DNA of 64,000 bases from Macrosoma leucophasiata. Its lineage: Eukaryota; Arthropoda; Insecta; Lepidoptera; Hedylidae. Below the pieces are notes generated by a model. The model was not told where the DNA came from. It saw nothing but the letters and a program-made list of their open reading frames with translations, and did no database searches. Within the stretch, counting starts at the first letter, position 1. Every line of letters starts with the position of its first letter. Of this stretch, positions 1 through 10,449 are shown in pieces. The translations under genes and the position numbers were made by a program. Location: assembly GCA_036365455.1 (NCBI GenBank), contig JAWQUS010000008.1, positions 23,295,501-23,359,500 on the forward strand, in the 5' to 3' direction.

Positions 1-54
1 ATATGTTCTAATTATTCTATTATACAATGTGTATTATTTTGAAATGTTTCATGA

Positions 55-160
55 GAAAAACGTAACCGGCGAATCGTGGGTGTTTGCATGTATGCTTGAA
101 TGCATGCATTTACCTCTGCCTACCCCTTCGGTGATTACGGGCGTGAAGTTACGTCTTGTG
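55..160 (+). repeat. SINE family A, 3' fragment
   Basis: AACGTAACCGGCGAATCGTG then GGGTGTTTGCATG... to CCCCTTCGGTGATTACGGGC matches the body of the tRNA-headed SINE seen in full at 1160-1458. The tRNA head is missing. Confidence 0.6.
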
Positions 161-776
161 AGAATTACCGTCTGGAATCTCCTAAGAGCGGCGTCAAAAT
201 ATCTACATGTAGCAATTACATTTGCGACCTATTAGTATTTAGAGGTTTCCCTTTTATGACATGGGACATAAAATTATCAAAATTCGGGCAATTCGGACAA
301 ATGATAATTATAAATAAAATAGAGCACCGCAACAGTATGCTCGTGTGAACACGCAATCAGACACTAAACGCTATACTGATGACACTGTCTATTTTCTGGG
401 AAATGTATTTTCCGCCATTGATATAATATACGAGTAGTTATGTAATATAATTACTTATTATAGATATTTTCCTATAGGTTTATTTTTATATAACTCCACC
501 TAACCTTCAACATTTGCACGACGAAAAGAAATTCTTTTTTTGTACTTAACCATTTTTAGAACACGTTATCTGCTAATTTGTTAAACGTTACATAAAAAAC
601 ATAATTCATCAAATCACATTGCGTCATTTCATTTATTAGTTATGCAGAGTGTGCGAAACGTAAATTATCTATTCTTTTGTCATAATATAAATTCACTTTG
701 TTTATGATACCAATATATTTTAACCTTACGACGATACTTAATCGGACGAAATGCCGTAGAATGAAAATAAAAATTA
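161..776. other. AT-rich stretch without recognisable features
   Basis: No gene, tandem repeat or known repeat end was seen. Confidence 0.5.
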
Positions 777-1027
777 CAGTATCCAACAAGAAATAATGCA
801 CATCGACCTCAGAAAGAGACGTCGGCTTATTTCGGATCTGTAGAGCGTTATCTCTTTCGCACCTTACCTATTTGACGTTTGTCGACCATTTTGATCAAAC
901 TTTGACCGATACCGGACTACGGATGCTTACGTATGCAGTGTGCAGCAAAGATAACGCTCTATAAAGACGAAACTAGCCGATTGTCATTTTCATAAGCTCG
1001 ATGTGCATTAGTTCTTGATGAGCACTG
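777..1027. mobile_element. MITE family C, complete copy 1 (251 bp)
   Basis: Flanked by TA on both sides; the ends CAGTATCCAACAAGAAATAA and (reverse) CAGTGCTCATCAAGAACTAA are imperfect inverted repeats of over 30 bp. A second, internal inverted pair reads AGAGCGTTATCTCT / AGATAACGCTCT. The TA duplication suggests a Tc1/mariner-type source. There is no ORF. Confidence 0.8.
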
Positions 1028-1159
1028 TAACTAAGCTAACCAGCCAGCATTATGCTAAAACTCATAGCAGTTAAAGCCCCACCAAGTCGTGGGTTCCGTT
1101 GTACACACAACATTGTAAGCCTTACAATAATGAAATGGTTTGACCGCCATTTGTATAAA

Positions 1160-1458
1160 AAAGTAACTTCACGCCTGTAATCCCCGAAGGGGTAGACAGA
1201 GGTAAATGCATGCTTTCAAGCATACATGCAAACACCCACGATTTGCCGGTTACGTTTTGGCCCATGTAACAGGTGGCGAGCCTGTTGACATCTCCGCACA
1301 CATAACCAAACTACGAGGTACTGGGAAACTTCCATAAAATGAAAAATCCTAATAGACCCAGAGATAAAGGATCTTACCCGAGTATCGAACCCAGGACCCT
1401 TTCCGGATTTCCTTAAGTAGTAGTAGTGGCCTGCTACCACTAGGCTACCGAGGTAGTT
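1160..1458 (-). mobile_element. SINE family A, near-complete copy with tRNA-like head
   Basis: On the minus strand the head has an A-box-like GGTAGCCTAGTGG and a B box GGTTCGATACTC, then the body GTTTCCCAGTACCTCG, CCGGCAAATCGTGGGTG and CCCCTTCGGGGATTACAGGC. This is the reference copy for family A in the window. Confidence 0.65.
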
Positions 1459-1567
1459 AAATGGCTTTTGTAGGATATGGAATATTTATATCGGTTCAGG
1501 TCTCTTGGTCAACGCGACGCAAGAATATGTCGAATGACTTGAAATAAATAAAGAAGGAACAACTCAC

Positions 1568-1766
1568 CCAATAATTGTCTTTGAAAACTTGATTGTTGGA
1601 GGACCGAAGATTGATCATTTCCTCCAGCGTGTTCTGCCAGCGGTCCATGCCGGCTGCAATCTTGGTGGAAACGTTCTCGCGGTTCATGGCTGCCGCACCA
1701 TCGTCCTGGCTGGAACTGGCCGCATTACCGATGCTGTCGGCCTCCTTGCTGGTGCCACTGAATGTC
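1568..1766 (-). CDS. Internal coding exon of an unidentified gene
   Basis: On the minus strand: polypyrimidine tract then TTGTCCACAG|GACATTCAG, 199 nt open throughout, then TATTGG|GTGAGTTG. It starts with the last base of a split codon and ends in phase 0 (66 full codons). The peptide runs from TFSGTSKEADSIG through SSSQDDGAAAMNRENVST to MDRWQNTLEEMINLRSSNNQ and VFKDNYW: a Ser/Ala-rich linker followed by an amphipathic helix with a Trp, reminiscent of a spectrin-like or coiled-coil segment. Base composition is much more GC-rich than the flanks. Neighbouring exons were not found within 1-1567. The family is not recognised. Confidence 0.7.
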
Positions 1767-1837
1767 CTGTGGACAATTGGGATGGATAAATAAGTTGGTT
1801 GATTATTTATGGAAGTTTAGAATAATAATGGCAACCC

Positions 1838-2155
1838 TTGTGATAAGTTCCACTGCTGGGCACGAGTCTCTCCCTTTTTCGGGAGGAGGCCTGCAGTTTA
1901 CTCCACCACGCTGCTGCAATGCGGGTTGGTGGAGATACGGGTTAGTGGCTGTCGGATGTTTTTCAAACCCTTAAGGCCTCCGACAAGGTTTAACGACTGC
2001 TATCTATCGATAGCAACCGGGACCGACGGTTTAACGTGACCTCCGAAGCACCGAAACGCACATTTTTTAATTTTGCCATCGATTTGCGATACGGGCGCCC
2101 GTATCCCACACCGAGTAGATCGCTTGCGATCTACACAAGCCGCGGGGCCATGCGC
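1838..2155 (+). mobile_element. LINE 3'-end repeat (family E), copy 1
   Basis: Contains CCACTGCTGGGCACGAGTCT, CTCCACCACGCTGCTGCAAT, CCGACAAGGTTTAACGACTG, GATAGCAACCGGGACCGACG and GAGTAGATCGCTTGCGATCT. At 6525-7034 the same sequence follows a LINE C-terminal ORF, so it is the 3' UTR of that LINE. Confidence 0.6.
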
Positions 2156-2381
2156 GCTTCAGAAGTTTGGAATATTTAGCTCTAATTCAGTTTTTACTTA
2201 GTGGTAATTTAGATATTTTATCTGCTCTAGCATAATCCATCTGTCCATTTTTCGTTTATGATCCATCTCCTCGGGAATGGGAGTGAAATTAAAGGCGAAG
2301 TCTCTTACTGACAGAATCCCACGCAGGTACTAAATATATATAAAAACATTTAAATGTCGGTCAAGCTTACAGACACGTTAA

Positions 2382-2665
2382 GGGGTCGTCCATTAATCAC
2401 GTGAGGCTCGAAAGGGGGTGGGGAGGATCCGGAAAAAATCACGAAACATCACAAGGGGGAGGGGATATATGGAGATATCACGTGTGTTTATTTCTACTTC
2501 GAGTTAAGCAATTTCCACGGCAAATACAAGCTTTTTTAATCAAAAAAAATACACGTGATCTTAGGTGGGGGTGGGGGGTTTATCTAAAACCTCACCACGA
2601 TCACCAAGGGGGATGAGGGGGGTCAAAACGACGCTAAAAACATCACGTGATTAATGGACGGCCCC
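2382..2665. mobile_element. Harbinger-like MITE, 284 bp, TAA duplication
   Basis: Ends GGGGTCGTCCATTAATCACG and (reverse) GGGGCCGTCCATTAATCACG, flanked by TAA on both sides. Subterminal G-rich tracts lie inside. The 3-bp TWA-type duplication fits PIF/Harbinger. The same end sequence bounds the element at 45415-46276. Confidence 0.7.
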
Positions 2666-2776
2666 TAAGCCATTTCGGAGGACTTCGATAACAAACAATG
2701 CTACACGAGACTTTGTATGGTACGAGGTACGAGATTTTATTAAGATTTTGTGCCGTTACTTTGGGATGATTTATTT

Positions 2777-3066
2777 GGTGGTAGAGCTGCAGTGACGGAG
2801 CTCGCGGGCGTAGGCACCACCGCATTACCTAATATACTTGCCGATAAATGGTAGTGTTCAGCACTATCGTGTTCCGGTTAGGTGGTAATGTACGGCTCTG
2901 TAATTTCCGGCACAGAGGTATTACACCTTAGGCCTCAGGAGTGGTAACGCATCTGCATTTTGACCTTGGTCTTTGTGTGGGTGTCTATAGGCTGCAGTCA
3001 TCGCTTAACATCAATGTGAACTGCATGCTTGTTTGTCACTTCCATTACATAAAAAATAAAAAAAAG
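2777..3066 (+). mobile_element. Retroposon family B copy
   Basis: Starts GGTGGTAGAGCT, ends in an A-rich tail after CACTTCCATTACATA. Characteristic internal runs: AGTGTTCAGCACTATCGTGT and CATCACTTAACATCAATGTG-like. The fixed left end and 3' A tail indicate a SINE or short LINE derivative. Confidence 0.65.
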
Positions 3067-3329
3067 ATTATATAATCGCAGACATTTATACCACTGGTTT
3101 TTGTACAGATATAGACTTCAGTAGTGACAATTCGGATGAACTGTACCTATATTTGTTTGTCCCTATCATAAAAAAGTACAATATGATCTCTATCTGATGG
3201 AATACAGAATATTAAACAAAAGTGATGATTTGAGCGAATGATTCATTCTTCCTACAACTACGACAGTTATAACACAGGCCTTAGTCATCGGAATTAGATG
3301 GATGCAAATTTTAACATGCATGTAACCCA

Positions 3330-3660
3330 GAGGTTCCCAAACTATTTTTTCTTGTAGACCCTTTACAATTTTTTCTGGTTTCTGTGGACCCCCGTCCTTG
3401 CTACATTTATATCACATGCCCATATTTCCAATTTTTATTCACGCCTACGTAGACCCCTATCGAGTCTCCCATGGACCACTTTGGGAATCACTGGTATGAT
3501 GTAAGTAAATTGGTGCTATCAGTGTATGTGTTGAGATCCATTATCGTGGACCCCCATTTTCATTTCATGGACCCCCAAATATTTTTTTCGCTGACGCAGA
3601 CCCCTTTCAGCTTGTCATAGACCCCCAGGGGTCGATATAGACCACTTTGGGAATCACTGA
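3330..3660. repeat. Degenerate repeated 'gacccc' segment
   Basis: Short phrases such as GTGGACCCCC, TAGACCCCTATCGAG and GACCACTTTGGGAATCACTG recur (the last at both 3473-3492 and 3639-3658), giving an internally repetitive 330-bp stretch. No ORF. Confidence 0.45.
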
Positions 3661-3829
3661 TATAACCAATTCACTGAACAACAGGAAATAATGGGATTTT
3701 GTAAATGACCTTCGTGTATGTCAATATTAATAGATAGAATTGATGTAGCTAGCTGCGTAGCACCTACATACAGTATATCATCGCTCGTTCGAAAAATGTG
3801 TGTCTCAGGTCCAACGCACGACAGCAGTT

Positions 3830-4085
3830 TTTTTTTCGCAAACATGCTTGCAGTTCACACTGATGTTAAGTGATGACTGCAGCCTATAGACAAAGACCAG
3901 GTCAAAATGCTGATGCGTTACCGCTTCTGAGGCCTAAGCTGTTATGCCTCTGTGCCGGAAAATACAGAGCCGTACATCTGACCGGAACACGATAGTGCTG
4001 AACACTGCTCTTTAGCGGCAAGTATATTAGGTAATGCGATGGTGCCTACGCCCGCGAGCTCTGTCACTGGAGCTCTACCACCAGT
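3830..4085 (-). mobile_element. Retroposon family B copy
   Basis: Reverse-oriented: T-rich left end, then ACTGATGTTAAGTGATGACT and GCCCGCGAGCTCTGTCACTG. It abuts a 5'-truncated family A copy. Confidence 0.6.
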
Positions 4086-4256
4086 AGAGCTGGTAAAGGT
4101 TCTATTGGGATTTTTCCATTTTCTCAGTAGGTACCTCGGAAATTGGTAACGTGCCCGGAGATGTCAACAGGCATCCCTCCTGTTGAATGGGCAAAAACGT
4201 AAACGGCGAATCGTGCGTGTTTGCATGGATGCTTGATTCCATGCATTTAAGTTTCG
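4086..4256 (+). mobile_element. SINE family A, truncated
   Basis: Has the body (TAGGTACCTCGGAAATTGGT ... AACGGCGAATCGTGCGTG) but no tRNA-like head, lost where family B adjoins. Confidence 0.5.
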
Positions 4257-4419
4257 ATTGTGACTTTGTCGGCCCAGTATATCAGTATATCAAAGACTAT
4301 GGCCACTTTGCCACCAGCAAGTCATGTGAATTATAATTTAATTTGTGGCGTTGGCATTAATTTTTGCTAAGTATTATAACGACTCTAATAGTAAATGTCG
4401 TGATTTTTGTCGGACTAAT

Positions 4420-4553
4420 GGCCGAATACTCAAACCTCACTCAATTTTAAGCAACGCTCAAATGTGCGCTATCTCTATCGCTTGAACGTGTTTTATAAAG
4501 ACATAAGACTTTTAAGTCCTACTTAGATTTAAGTGACGTTTGAGTATTTGGCC
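4420..4553. mobile_element. Palindromic MITE 'GGCCGAATACTC', complete
   Basis: 134 bp with inverted ends GGCCGAATACTCAAACCTCA / (reverse) GGCCAAATACTCAAACGTCA. A second copy, split by a family B insertion, lies at 47893-48314. Confidence 0.7.
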
Positions 4554-4583
4554 GTAAGTCCTTTACTTAGTAATATTCAGATA

Positions 4584-4768
4584 CTAGCTGTTGCCCGCCG
4601 CATGTCGTTTTATAAATAACTGAGTAGCCTATGTTCTTTCTCAAAGTCAGCTCTATCTCTGTACCATATTTCATTATAATCGGTTCAGTCGATTGGACGT
4701 GAAAAGGTAACAGACAGACAGAAAGACAGACAGAGTTGCTTTCGCATTTATAATATTAATATAGTAGG
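4584..4768 (-). mobile_element. Non-autonomous Helitron
   Basis: Minus-strand end GGGCAACAGCTAG followed by T (host A/T insertion) and start near TACTATATTAATATTATAAA. Contains the TCTGTCTGTCTTTC tract common to lepidopteran Helitrons. Confidence 0.55.
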
Positions 4769-4806
4769 GTATATACCTGTGTGAGACGACAGACGTTTTG
4801 CTGACG

Positions 4807-5086
4807 TTATTTAGGTAGAATCGGTTCTAATGGGAGACCTGCGCCGTTCGAAAAATTAGCTTTTTTCTGAATTGGGGACCTTTTTGTAACACCCAAATTC
4901 TTTTAATATTAATTATTTTATTAGTAATCATTTGGTTGTTTTCTCTTTATTTAGGTAGAATCGGTTCTAATGGGAGACCTGCGCCGTTCGAAAATATAGC
5001 TTTTATCTGAATTGGGGACCTTTTTGTAACACCCAAATTCTTTTAATATTAATTATTTTATTAGTAATCATTTGGTTGCTTTCTCT
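4807..5086. repeat. Tandem duplication, two 140-bp units
   Basis: TTAGGTAGAATCGGTTCTAA starts at 4811 and again at 4951; the units differ at only a few bases, so the duplication is recent. Unit content is not recognised. Confidence 0.85.
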
Positions 5087-5355
5087 AAAAACAAAACCTG
5101 TACTATAATACTGTAAGTATTTACAAATAAACATTACACGAGGTAACCTTTAACGGTCAGATAAGCGGTTAATAAATTTTTACTAAACGATAGTGTTGTG
5201 AAACCTAAGTTGTTTGATGAGAATCGTCAATATAATCTTTGGTGTGGGTCAATGTTGAAACTTTGGTTCAAACGTTCATGACAAGATTATAAAACTCGTC
5301 ATGCAAAATGTTTGAATTTTTTTAATGCTCAAATTTTTCATCCGCGTAGTATGTA

Positions 5356-5560
5356 TCTTCTTCTAATATTATAAAGCGGAAGAGTTTGTTTGTTTGTTTG
5401 TTTGAACGCGCTAATCTCAGGAACTACTGGTCCGATTTGAAAAATCTTTCAGTGTTATATGGCCCATTTATTGAGGAAGGCTTTAGGCTATAACATCACG
5501 CTAAGACGAATAGGACAGGGTAGGCAACATTGCAACCGTAAAGCAGGAGCGGGCCGCTAG
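5356..5560 (+). mobile_element. Non-autonomous Helitron
   Basis: Begins TC after host A, has TAATATTATAAAGCGGAAGA and GAACGCGCTAATCTCAGGAA, ends GGGCCGCTAG before host T. (TTTG)n lies near the left end. Confidence 0.7.
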
Positions 5561-5622
5561 TTCAAGTATAATTATATCAGTGGTCTTGAAACATAGGTAC
5601 CTAATTATAAATATATAAATTA

Positions 5623-5874
5623 CAGTATCCAACAAGAAATAATGCACATCGACCTCAGGAAGAGACGTCGGCTTATTTCGGATCTGTAGTGCGTTATCTC
5701 TTTCGCACCTTACGTATTTGACGTTTCTCGACCATTTTGATCAAGTTTTGACCAATACCGGAGCACGGATGCTTACGTAGGCAGTGTGCAGCAAGATAAC
5801 GACCTACAAAGTCGAAACTAGCCGATTGTCTTCTTCCTAAGGTCGATATGTAATATTTCTCTTGTTGGATACTA
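5623..5874. mobile_element. MITE family C, copy 2
   Basis: Left end CAGTATCCAACAAGAAATAA, right end (reverse) of the same type, flanking TA. Same length and internal layout as copy 1. Confidence 0.75.
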
Positions 5875-6524
5875 TACAAGTATACAGTATACCTACCTAT
5901 TGTTTCAAAATAACATTACAGATCTGACCAAGCCTTCGCATTGATTTCGTAAAGTCGCGATGTGCTAGATAGCGTTCCATGATAAATGTAAGTCGGTTCA
6001 TCGCTGTTGGCTCCAGATGTACCTTCGAAGAAATGCCCGGCAGACCACGTTTGTTTCCGTAGCGATAGAGTCTTATTTGCAATGGTTTTGGATCCCCGGT
6101 AACTTATTCATTGGTACTTAACATCGAAGGTTGCTTAAATGCCAGACTAATGACATGAAATTCGTCTGGTCAGAACTAATCTTACCGGTAAACACTTTAT
6201 TACGCAGTTATTTAGACGATGATTACCAACCTATGCCTTTAACGTAATTTTTGAAATTTTATCATTATTATTTTAGGTTGAAATAAGTAGATGCGTTTGA
6301 ATATCGATGTATAAAACATAGTGTAACGTTTATAAGCAACATTTTTCCTGTTGACATTATCTACTTCATTTACGTAGGTATTTTTTTTTTCACGTGACCA
6401 GGACTTAATATAATATAAACTATACAAACTTACTTTTTAACTCATAATTAACTTAAAGGCACACTACCGCCTCAACCCATGCGATAAGGCATTATTATGC
6501 CTATTGTATTGATATATTTTATAC

Positions 6525-7034
6525 GAAGCGCTCATAGCCCCGCGGCTGGTGTAGATCATAAGCGATCTACTCTACTCGGTTAAGCACTACGGGCTCGATC
6601 GGGTAGTGTGATGGGTGACGCTAGTGGCTAGTGGTAAAATACGCGTTTCCGTGATTCGGCGGGCACGTCAAGCCGTCGGCCCCGGTTGCTATCGATAGAT
6701 AGCAGTCGTTAAGCCTTGTCGGATGCCTTATGGGCAGTTTGAATGGCGGTTTGGCCGGTAGCGGGAGCAGGATCCTAGCTGCCGGTGGTTAGGAGCTTAG
6801 GGAGAGGAACCTCCTCACAATACGTGCCGTGTCAAGAGGAACTGCCTTCTGCACCAAGCCCTTGACCCAATTACCCAGCGAGAGCCTCTTGAGGTGTTGG
6901 TTGAGGCTCTTCGCTACGAGTCCGTTAACCGTGACGACTACCGGTACAATGATAGCCGAATCCACATCCCACATGTCGACAACCTTGTGGGATAAGTCAA
7001 GGTATTTTATTTGTTTATCCTTTTCAGCCTTCAC
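6525..7034 (-). pseudogene. LINE 3' end: C-terminal ORF piece plus 3' UTR (family E)
   Basis: Minus strand: an ORF of 81 codons (7034-6789; motifs KYLDLSHKVVDMWDVD, AIIVPVVVTVNGLVAKSLNQ, LVQKAVPLDTARIVRRFL) resembles the extreme C-terminus of non-LTR retrotransposon reverse transcriptase proteins of insects. It is followed by the family E 3' UTR to about 6525. The rest of the LINE is absent (5' truncation). The clade (R2/R4-like?) is uncertain. Confidence 0.6.
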
Positions 7035-7059
7035 GAGGTTCTCGTCATGAGGGAGGGTA

Positions 7060-7455
7060 ATATCTTAGTATGTTTCTTAATCAATCTTATGATTAAAGTA
7101 ATATTATCTACGAATTGGGTTAAGTCAAAAGTTTTTGACTCATCGCCTTTTTCCTCGACACCACAGTATGTTTCTTAATCAATATTATTATATACGAATT
7201 GTGTTAAGTCAAAAGTTTTTGACTCATCGCCTTTTTCTTCGACACCACAGTATGTTTCTTAATCAATATTATTATCTACGAATTGGGTTAAGTCAAAAGT
7301 TTTTGACTCATCGCCTTTTTCCTCGACACCACAGTATGTTTCTTAATCAATATTATTATCTACGAATTGGGTTAAGTCAAAAGTTTTTGACTCATCGCCT
7401 TTTTCCTCGACACCACAGTATGTTTCTTAATAAATATTATTATCTACGAATTGTG
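7060..7455. repeat. 84-bp minisatellite, about five units
   Basis: TATGTTTCTTAATCAATATT begins at 7167, 7251, 7335 and 7419, exactly 84 bp apart; a first unit at 7068 is 15 bp longer. Since 84 is divisible by 3, an open frame of 28-residue repeats runs through it (7135-7479), but no start context, splice sites or conservation support coding. Confidence 0.9.
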
Positions 7456-7692
7456 CTACTATTTAAGTTATTACAGTAAGACTTGTTCGCGAATAAAAGT
7501 GGCAAGTGGTACTTTTATTAATAGTTGAAATGCTTAAATTTAAATGGCGGACGACACGGCCGTTATGTAACCGCCATGCTCGACCGTTGCCATCACCCAA
7601 TCTTTCAATTACTGTCAAGTTATCAAATTGAGATAGGTACAACTGATTCGAGACGCAAAGGTCATTGAAAGAACAAACGTTTTAATTATAAA

Positions 7693-7765
7693 CTAGTGAC
7701 CCGACCCGGCTTCGCGCTAGGTTATTGTTAATTTGATGTTATGTTTTCGGAACATACCTACATGT
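7693..7765 (-). mobile_element. Helitron 3'-end fragment
   Basis: ACTAGTGACCCGACCCGGCT followed by TCGCGC is the reverse of a lepidopteran Helitron 3' end ending CTAG. Short and truncated. Confidence 0.4.
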
Positions 7766-7768
7766 ACT

Positions 7769-7985
7769 TTTTTATGTAATAAAAGTGGCAAACAAGCGTG
7801 CAGTTCACATTGATGTTAAGTGATGACTGCAGCGTATCCCACACAATGACCAGAGGTCAAAATGCAAATGCGCTGCCACTCCTGTGGCATAAGGTGTTAT
7901 GCCTCTGTGCCGGAAATTACAGAGCCATACATTACCACCTGACCTGAACACGATAGTGCTGAACACTACCATTTAGCGGCAAAAT
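7769..7985 (-). mobile_element. Retroposon family B copy, truncated
   Basis: Covers the A-tail end through CCATTTAGCGGC; the GGTGGTAGAGCTCC end is missing. Confidence 0.6.
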
Positions 7986-8144
7986 ACTATTTAATCAATT
8001 CTTTGTAGGAAATAATCATTTGTAGATATTGTAACGATAATTGCAGCGTATATCTATGCTATACATAGGTATATCGCGGCGACTGTCAATCGAATGAGCG
8101 TTATGTCGACTAATAGGTACCTACATATAACTTTGCCGGTGAAT

Positions 8145-8235
8145 GACAAAGAATGACTCTTTTTCTTTTCTTTTTACTCTTTGTTATAAGTTTGTAAAGG
8201 GGAAAAGAGCCATTCTACTGATATACTTTTTACAT
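8145..8235. mobile_element. Small repeat fragment shared with 16.8 kb
   Basis: GGGGAAAAGAGCCATTCTAC then TGATATAC matches, reversed, 16836-16862 (TATATCAGTAGAATGTCTCA). Inverted ends suggest a MITE. Confidence 0.35.
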
Positions 8236-8395
8236 TAGTTTACGACATTTAGTTTTATCTTAGTGATATTCTTGACTTTACATATATTTTTTATCTTGTT
8301 TGACATTAATATCAATTGTTATTCGCTTTAATTTATTTTGTTTGTTTTTGACGTGTCATAAGAGGTGCCTGTCACCCTAAATGAATAAATGAGTT

Positions 8396-8420
8396 TCTGA
8401 TTCTGATTCTGATTCTGATA
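8396..8420. repeat. (TTCTGA)n microsatellite
   Basis: About four copies of TTCTGA, lying just past an ATGAATAAATGAG phrase. Confidence 0.8.
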
Positions 8421-8594
8421 TAAGGTTTACATTAGAAAAGTTATGGTTGTGTAGTTTTCATACATTTTCTTATTTTCCGCGCAACTGCCATTTTTTTTTC
8501 TTAATTAAAACCTTTTCACGACTTTTACAAATACCTACGTACTTACAACAACAAAAAGAATTAGGTATAAATAGCCGTTCTCGAGTTAACGCTT

Positions 8595-8885
8595 CAACCG
8601 GCGAATCGTGGGTGTTTGCATATGTACTTTACATCTTAATATATATAAATCTCGTGTCACAATGTTTGTCCTCAATGGACTCCTAAACCACTTAACCGAT
8701 TATAATAAAATTCGCACACCATGTGCAGTTCGATCCCACTTGAGAGATAGGATAGCTTACATTACGTTATGACTAATAGGAGCAGAGCAGCGCGGGCGAA
8801 GCCGGGGCGGGCCGCTAGTAATGATATAGGTATGTTTGAATGCATACCTGTCTACTCCTTTTGGGATTGCAGGCGTGAAGTTACG
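8595..8885 (+). mobile_element. SINE family A copy split by a Helitron
   Basis: Left part AACCGGCGAATCGTGGGTG (8597-8625), right part TTTGAATGCATACCTGTCTA to GGCGTGAAGTTACGTT (8834-8882). The two parts are adjacent in other family A copies; the Helitron 8634-8818 lies between. Confidence 0.6.
8634..8818 (+). mobile_element. Non-autonomous Helitron inside SINE A
   Basis: TC start after A; GAGCAGAGCAGCGCGGGCGA then AGCCGGGGCGGGCCGCTAG, then T. Confidence 0.65.
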
Positions 8886-10330
8886 TTATTCAATGATAAA
8901 TGTAATAGTATCGCGTAAGTCCGGGGTATTACTGTATTAATTCAAACAAAGTAAAATGTGAGACATGTGGCAGAAATCGTAGGTGTGAGTTTTGCGGGAC
9001 TTTTTCTCATATTAGGTATTATGGTGTCATAAATAAAAAAAAAATTATTTTTTGTAAACAAGATTTTTGTTTGACAATTTATTGGGTTAGGACCACCTAG
9101 TAAGTAATGTAAATACCTGTATCAGGTGATCCCGCTCCTCTTTAAACAAACATGGACTTTATTAGTTTTGTTAACAATTTACAAAAAAATTAGTCCAAAA
9201 AACGTTAGTATTCAGCTGTGTGTGTGTGTGTGTGAGTGAGTGTATGTTTGTAAATATGTTTTTCGTAAGCTGATATTTTCTAAGTCGTCATTTTATAATA
9301 CTTATGAGAGCTTCTGTTTCATCATAGGTAAGTTTTTTGAGCCTTATTTGAGATTATTAGGTATGTAGGCCAACAAAAGGCTCCTTCCACAACATGAAAG
9401 TTTGAAAGGACTTTCATCGCAGCTTGACAACCATTAACTGAAGTAAATGCTCTCTGTGCTGTCTAAAATGCTACCGATAATCTCCTGTCCAACCGGTTCC
9501 GCATTGTAGTTGTAGATCAGTATTATATTATAAGTACCACTAGATCATTGTATCTGTCAGTGAGTCGATAGTTATCTGATCTAAGTTTGAAACCGCAATA
9601 TTAATGTTATGTCGATTCCTTGTTATACTAGTAAACTGTTTGTTCTACTTATGACTACCAATTTATTTAAAAAAAAAACCTCATTATGTACATAATTCTT
9701 GTAATATTTTTATTTATCGTAATAAAACTTCGTTCAAATTAAGAAATAAAAAAAAATGGAAAGAAAAGTTTGATAACCAGTAAAGATTGGTAGAAGGCTG
9801 AAATTTTCATAAATTATATTACTTACCTATATTGCTGTTGCCGCTATAGCAACAAAAACTGAAAATATTTTTTTACGGATCCCCATACAGTAAAAGTGTT
9901 TTTTTCGTATTTTTACTCAACATTAACAATGGTAGCTTAAAATTTTCACTTTCAAATACCTATAATGGTACGGAACCCTTCATGCGCGAGTCCCACACGC
10001 ACTTGGCCGGTTTTTATCTGTGTCATATACCGAACAGGTATTTCAATTTATCAATAAAATATTTGACAAATAAGTAGGTATTCCACAAGATTGTCAAAAA
10101 TAAAATTAATTCTGCCTTAAGTAGTGTATTTTTTTACACAGCAAACAAAATGTTAGAGATGCTTTCAATTGACTTTTATCATTTATTTTTCAATCGGTTT
10201 TTATTTGAATAACTACATTCCTTACGCAAACAACTTCAAGAGCGTTAGTGTATTGCGTTTGAATCGTATCACAATGCTCTCAATAGGTATTTTTGATCCA
10301 GCGTCTGAGATTAGCAATTTTCGATAGGTA
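8886..10330. other. Mostly unassigned AT-rich DNA
   Basis: Only a (TG)n run near 9217-9234 and the reversed end of repeat family D at about 9968-10018 (GGTACGGAACCCTTCATGCG ... ACTTGGCCGGTTTTT) were seen. Confidence 0.5.
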
Positions 10331-10394
10331 CTCACTTTCTATTCCGTGGTAATGACCGACTCGCTAAACGGGTTAGTCGGCTTATCTGTAATAG

Positions 10395-10440
10395 GTTAGG
10401 ATCCCGCTGCATAATTATTTCGTTCATCGAAATTTTAGGT
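10395..10440. repeat. End of the 'TTAGGATCCCGCTGCA' repeat
   Basis: TAGGTTAGGATCCCGCTGCA and ATTTCGTTCATC recur at 48907-48945, reversed at 49394-49430, and reversed at 36262-36300. Confidence 0.5.
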
Positions 10441-10449
10441 AAATTAAAC

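Noticed and set aside
6789..7050. Plus-strand 73-codon frame
   Set aside because: Antisense of the family E LINE C-terminal ORF.
7135..7479. 114-codon open frame of 28-residue repeats
   Set aside because: It lies wholly in an 84-bp minisatellite; a period divisible by 3 keeps any open frame open. No start context or splice evidence.
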